Shown here piece by piece: positions 61,653-64,000 of a stretch of DNA of 64,000 nt. Location of the stretch: contig LNDB01000008.1 of NCBI GenBank assembly GCA_001515265.1, positions 62,001 through 126,000 on the forward strand. Direction: 5' to 3'. The stretch is from Candidatus Dichloromethanomonas elyunquensis. GTDB lineage: Bacteria > Bacillota > Desulfitobacteriia > Desulfitobacteriales > Syntrophobotulaceae. A model generated the notes under the pieces. The model was not told where the DNA came from and ran no database searches. It saw only the letters and a list, made by a program, of their open reading frames with translations. The position numbers were made by a program, and so were the translations under genes. How positions within the stretch are numbered: position 1 is the stretch's first letter; the number at the start of each line of letters is the position of its first letter.

Positions 61653-61793
61653 CCTGACTCCCCCATTGTGTTCGATAAATATATTTTACCATATATTTGA
61701 GATGAAAATAGCCTATAAATACCGGACGGCCATTTACCCTGGATCAGTCTTTTATTTTTTCCTGTCTAAAGCCGGTTTATTAAATATAGGTTA

Positions 61794-61823
61794 TTGATTA
61801 TTACGGCTATTAGCGAATATAAT
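61794..61823 (+). promoter_or_regulatory. Promoter for the second glycosidase module
   Basis: TTGATT (61794-61799) and TATAAT (61818-61823) with an 18-bp spacer, about 60 bp upstream of ATG 61890. Confidence 0.55.
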
Positions 61824-61889
61824 ATTGATGTTCACACTTTAAAATAAAATACAAAAGTTAGACAAAAGACGCGAAATTAGGAGAAAAGA

Positions 61890-62861
61890 ATGATAAAGCA
61901 CAAAGTAAAGTATAAAAAAGTCATAGCCTTTTTGATTTATAATTTTGTTATAGGGGCTATTTTGGCACCCTTTATTGTTTTCTACGGACCATTTCAGGAT
62001 ATCAAAGTGTTAGCGGTCGGTTCCATTGCCACTTCCCGTCACCCGCAAGTAGTCCAGGCTTTTCTTTCTCAAGAAGAAATTGATAAAATTATGAATTCAG
62101 ACAGCGACCAGAGCGTTTCCAACGGGGAACAAATTGATTTCGGAAATAGAATCAACGATACTGCCAATGGTATCGTTATTGAGGATATACAAGGTCAAGG
62201 TTTTAAAGGAAAAGTTGTGCTCGTCAAGGATCCCAAACAAATCAAATTGGCTGTCACCAAAGATATCGGTGTTGTTGGTGAGCGTGTCAGTGAATTGGTG
62301 CAAGATACGGGTGCTGTCCTGGGGGTTAATGCCGGTGGGTTTTACGATCCCAGCGGCAAGGGAAACGGAGCTTACCCTGACGGTGTGACCATTCATAACG
62401 GACAAATCGTTCATAATAACATCGGAAATCAGCAAACACATATGATTGGTCTGGATAATCAGGGAAAATTGATTGTGGATGACATGACCGCCAATGAAGC
62501 TTTAGCTAAAGGAATGATGGAAGCGGTCTCTTTCTATCCGGATCTCGTGGTAGACGGAAAGCCTGTTGTGCAGGGTTCGGGCGGCTGGGGAATCAGTCCG
62601 CGTACCGGTATCGGGCAAACTGCCGATGGAACGATTATTTTGGTAACCATTGACGGGCGCCTCCCTACCTGGAGTATAGGAGCAACCCTGCGCAGCTTGA
62701 TGGATGTATTTATCAACTATCATGCGGTAACCGCTGTCAACCTTGATGGTGGCTCTTCCACCACCCTCGTTTATCAGGGTAAGGTCATCAACCGGGTTTG
62801 TGATCTTTTTGGCGAACGGTATATTCCCACAGCATTTGTCGTCATGCCTAAAGGAAAATAA
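61890..62861 (+). CDS. Membrane-anchored phosphodiester glycosidase (NAGPA family), copy 2
   Basis: A 323-residue paralogue of the protein at 14555. The same sites are present: GVNAGGFYDPSGKGNGAYPD, IHNGQIVHNN, GIGQTADGT, NLDGGSSTTLVYQG and GERYIPTAF, behind an N-terminal membrane helix (about 12-30) and an LFTVGSI/LAVGSIATSRHPQ stretch. It has its own promoter and starts at ATG after TTAGGAGAA. The next gene again encodes a partner membrane protein. Confidence 0.86.
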   Translation: MIKHKVKYKKVIAFLIYNFVIGAILAPFIVFYGPFQDIKVLAVGSIATSRHPQVVQAFLSQEEIDKIMNSDSDQSVSNGEQIDFGNRINDTANGIVIEDIQGQGFKGKVVLVKDPKQIKLAVTKDIGVVGERVSELVQDTGAVLGVNAGGFYDPSGKGNGAYPDGVTIHNGQIVHNNIGNQQTHMIGLDNQGKLIVDDMTANEALAKGMMEAVSFYPDLVVDGKPVVQGSGGWGISPRTGIGQTADGTIILVTIDGRLPTWSIGATLRSLMDVFINYHAVTAVNLDGGSSTTLVYQGKVINRVCDLFGERYIPTAFVVMPKGK

Positions 62862-62886
62862 TTGACCAGCATAAAGGAGAATACAG

Positions 62887-64000
62887 GTGCGTAAGAGAAA
62901 CGATCAAAATAATCAAAATGAATCAGAAGTAAAAAGAACCAACCGTTCTAAGTTTCTTCGAACTATTGGCGTTTGGACACTGGTTTCTTTACTCCTGCAA
63001 CTCGGTTTTTATTTTGCCCTCAATCAGGCGGTAGCCAAAATGATGATGGCCGCTTCCCCCAACCTTAAAGCCATTGCGGCGACTTATGAAGGGATATTGC
63101 CGGATACCCGCCCGGAAAATATTCAAGTTTCGTATGCGAAAGACTATTTGGCTTACATGTCTAACGGCACTTTTAAAGTATTTAACGTAAAGCAGAATAA
63201 AGTCGTCTTTTCCAAGAGCCGTGAGGCCGGAAGCGATGCTGAAATGGGTGTCTTAAACTATCAATGGCTGCCTGACCGCAATACGTTAATCTACTTCTTT
63301 GCAAAGAAAAACCCTAATCCATATAAAACGGTTACAGAGACTGAGTCCACGGCCTCCAAAACTACTCAGAATCCTGAAGATCCCAACCCTAAACCTGCTG
63401 CATCGAAGGATTCTAACGGGGCTAATGGTTCTGCCGGTACAACCAGTACTAGCGGTACAAATGGATCTGCCGCTGCTAAGGAATCCGCTGCTCCAAAGAA
63501 TTCGGCCGTTGACAAGGAAACCAATGGGACTACTGAAAAACCCAAAGAGATCACAATCTATCAGCCGCAGCTGACTGAACTTCATTCCCTCGAGCTTCCT
63601 AACAGCTCTGAGGATACGAAACCGGATGAACGCCAAAACATGATGATATCCGACTTCCCTGCCGGAGGCAAAATTACCCGGGTTGCTTCGTCTACGTACA
63701 CCAATATGATTTATTTGCTGGTCCAAAGCGGTGCTTCTATGAAGCTGATGCAAATTGATATTATGCAGGATGTCACGGTTTTACAGCGTGCCGATGAAAC
63801 CGTTATGAATATCACAGCTTCCGACCGGAACGGTACGCTCTATTTTGAAAGTAAAACAGGCACCGCCAAGCAAATCTTAGCCCTTGACAGCACGAAACGC
63901 AAGACCGTATCTGCATTCAGCAATTACACAATTTTAGGGGATTGTGCAGGCACCTTATATATCGGTGAAATGAAAAATAATAAGCTGGTGAAAATTCTTA
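62887..64000 (+). CDS. Membrane-anchored beta-propeller-like partner protein, copy 2 (partial)
   Basis: The gene begins at GTG 62887 after AAGGAG and remains open to the window end; 371 residues are visible. It has a basic N-terminus, one membrane helix (about 27-47), and beta-rich segments YQWLPDRNTLIYFF and TLYIGEMKNNKL that match the partner at 15525. A low-complexity insert (about residues 150-220), rich in Asn, Gly, Ser, Thr, Ala and Lys, separates two halves and is absent in copy 1. Coupled to the glycosidase by a 25-bp gap. Confidence 0.7.
   Translation, partial: MRKRNDQNNQNESEVKRTNRSKFLRTIGVWTLVSLLLQLGFYFALNQAVAKMMMAASPNLKAIAATYEGILPDTRPENIQVSYAKDYLAYMSNGTFKVFNVKQNKVVFSKSREAGSDAEMGVLNYQWLPDRNTLIYFFAKKNPNPYKTVTETESTASKTTQNPEDPNPKPAASKDSNGANGSAGTTSTSGTNGSAAAKESAAPKNSAVDKETNGTTEKPKEITIYQPQLTELHSLELPNSSEDTKPDERQNMMISDFPAGGKITRVASSTYTNMIYLLVQSGASMKLMQIDIMQDVTVLQRADETVMNITASDRNGTLYFESKTGTAKQILALDSTKRKTVSAFSNYTILGDCAGTLYIGEMKNNKLVKIL

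Noticed and set aside
1-64000. CRISPR arrays, insertion sequences or prophage genes
   Set aside because: No regularly spaced repeats, transposase, integrase or phage structural genes were seen on either strand.

Overview
The window looks like chromosomal DNA from a spore-forming, low-to-mid G+C Firmicute of the class Clostridia, probably in the Desulfitobacterium/Dehalobacter/Desulfosporosinus neighbourhood. That placement is inferred from gene content and order, not from a database search. The supporting signs are sporulation genes (a SpoVD-like penicillin-binding protein, SpoVK, a LysM spore-coat-type protein, a small acid-soluble spore protein), a Firmicute primosome pair (DnaD/DnaI), DegS/DegU, the order miaB-mutS-mutL-miaA-hfq-spoVK-ynbB-lexA-yneA, Gram-positive LexA boxes, frequent TTG/GTG starts behind strong Shine-Dalgarno sites, and anaerobe-type genes (larB, cbiE, cbiT).

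Layout. 1-7 kb: an MFS transporter and a terminator, then a three-gene unit made of an AONS/CqsA-type PLP synthase, a six-helix hybrid histidine kinase (HK-REC-REC-HPt) and a REC-HD-GYP response regulator, closed by a convergent tRNA-Pro. 7-11.4 kb: degS-degU, a beta-CASP metallo-beta-lactamase RNase and an HD hydrolase. 11.5-16.6 kb: dnaD- and dnaI-like helicase-loading genes, a membrane-anchored beta-rich protein, an ANTAR regulator, and a phosphodiester glycosidase plus a partner membrane protein. 16.6-21.7 kb: a large UPF0182 membrane protein, trxB, a LysM protein and a rhomboid protease. 21.8-29 kb: spoVD-like, three tandem M42 aminopeptidases, larB, cbiE, cbiT. 29-32.8 kb: gap, pyk and a DeoR regulator. 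33-36.6 kb: a MinD/FlhG-like ATPase with an extra N-terminal domain, a LysM-G5-M23 peptidase, a tiny ORF and a possible queuosine-salvage protein. 36.6-49.6 kb: RNA modification and mismatch repair genes, with a hydantoinase-family protein and a histone-deacetylase-like protein between mutS and mutL, followed by an M14 peptidase, a methyltransferase, miaA, hfq and spoVK. 49.6-56.4 kb: a 7TM-PAS-GGDEF protein, ynbB, a catalytically dead signal-peptidase homologue, ddl, divergent lexA/yneA and an M23 peptidase. 56.4-57.7 kb is gene-poor, with a small coiled-coil gene, a decayed ParE toxin and a SASP gene. 57.7-64 kb: a TPR protein and a degenerate SbcD/SbcC-like fusion, then a second copy of the glycosidase/partner pair that runs off the window end.

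The strongest candidate for an undescribed system is the operon at 1.55-6.9 kb. It pairs an AONS-fold synthase with a six-helix hybrid kinase, as in the CqsA/CqsS and LqsA/LqsS alpha-hydroxyketone quorum-sensing systems of Vibrio and Legionella, but feeds a c-di-GMP phosphodiesterase and is preceded by a tandem 22-bp repeat. Other items worth following are the degenerate nuclease/ATPase fusion, the signal-peptidase pseudoenzyme, and the duplicated glycosidase/partner module.
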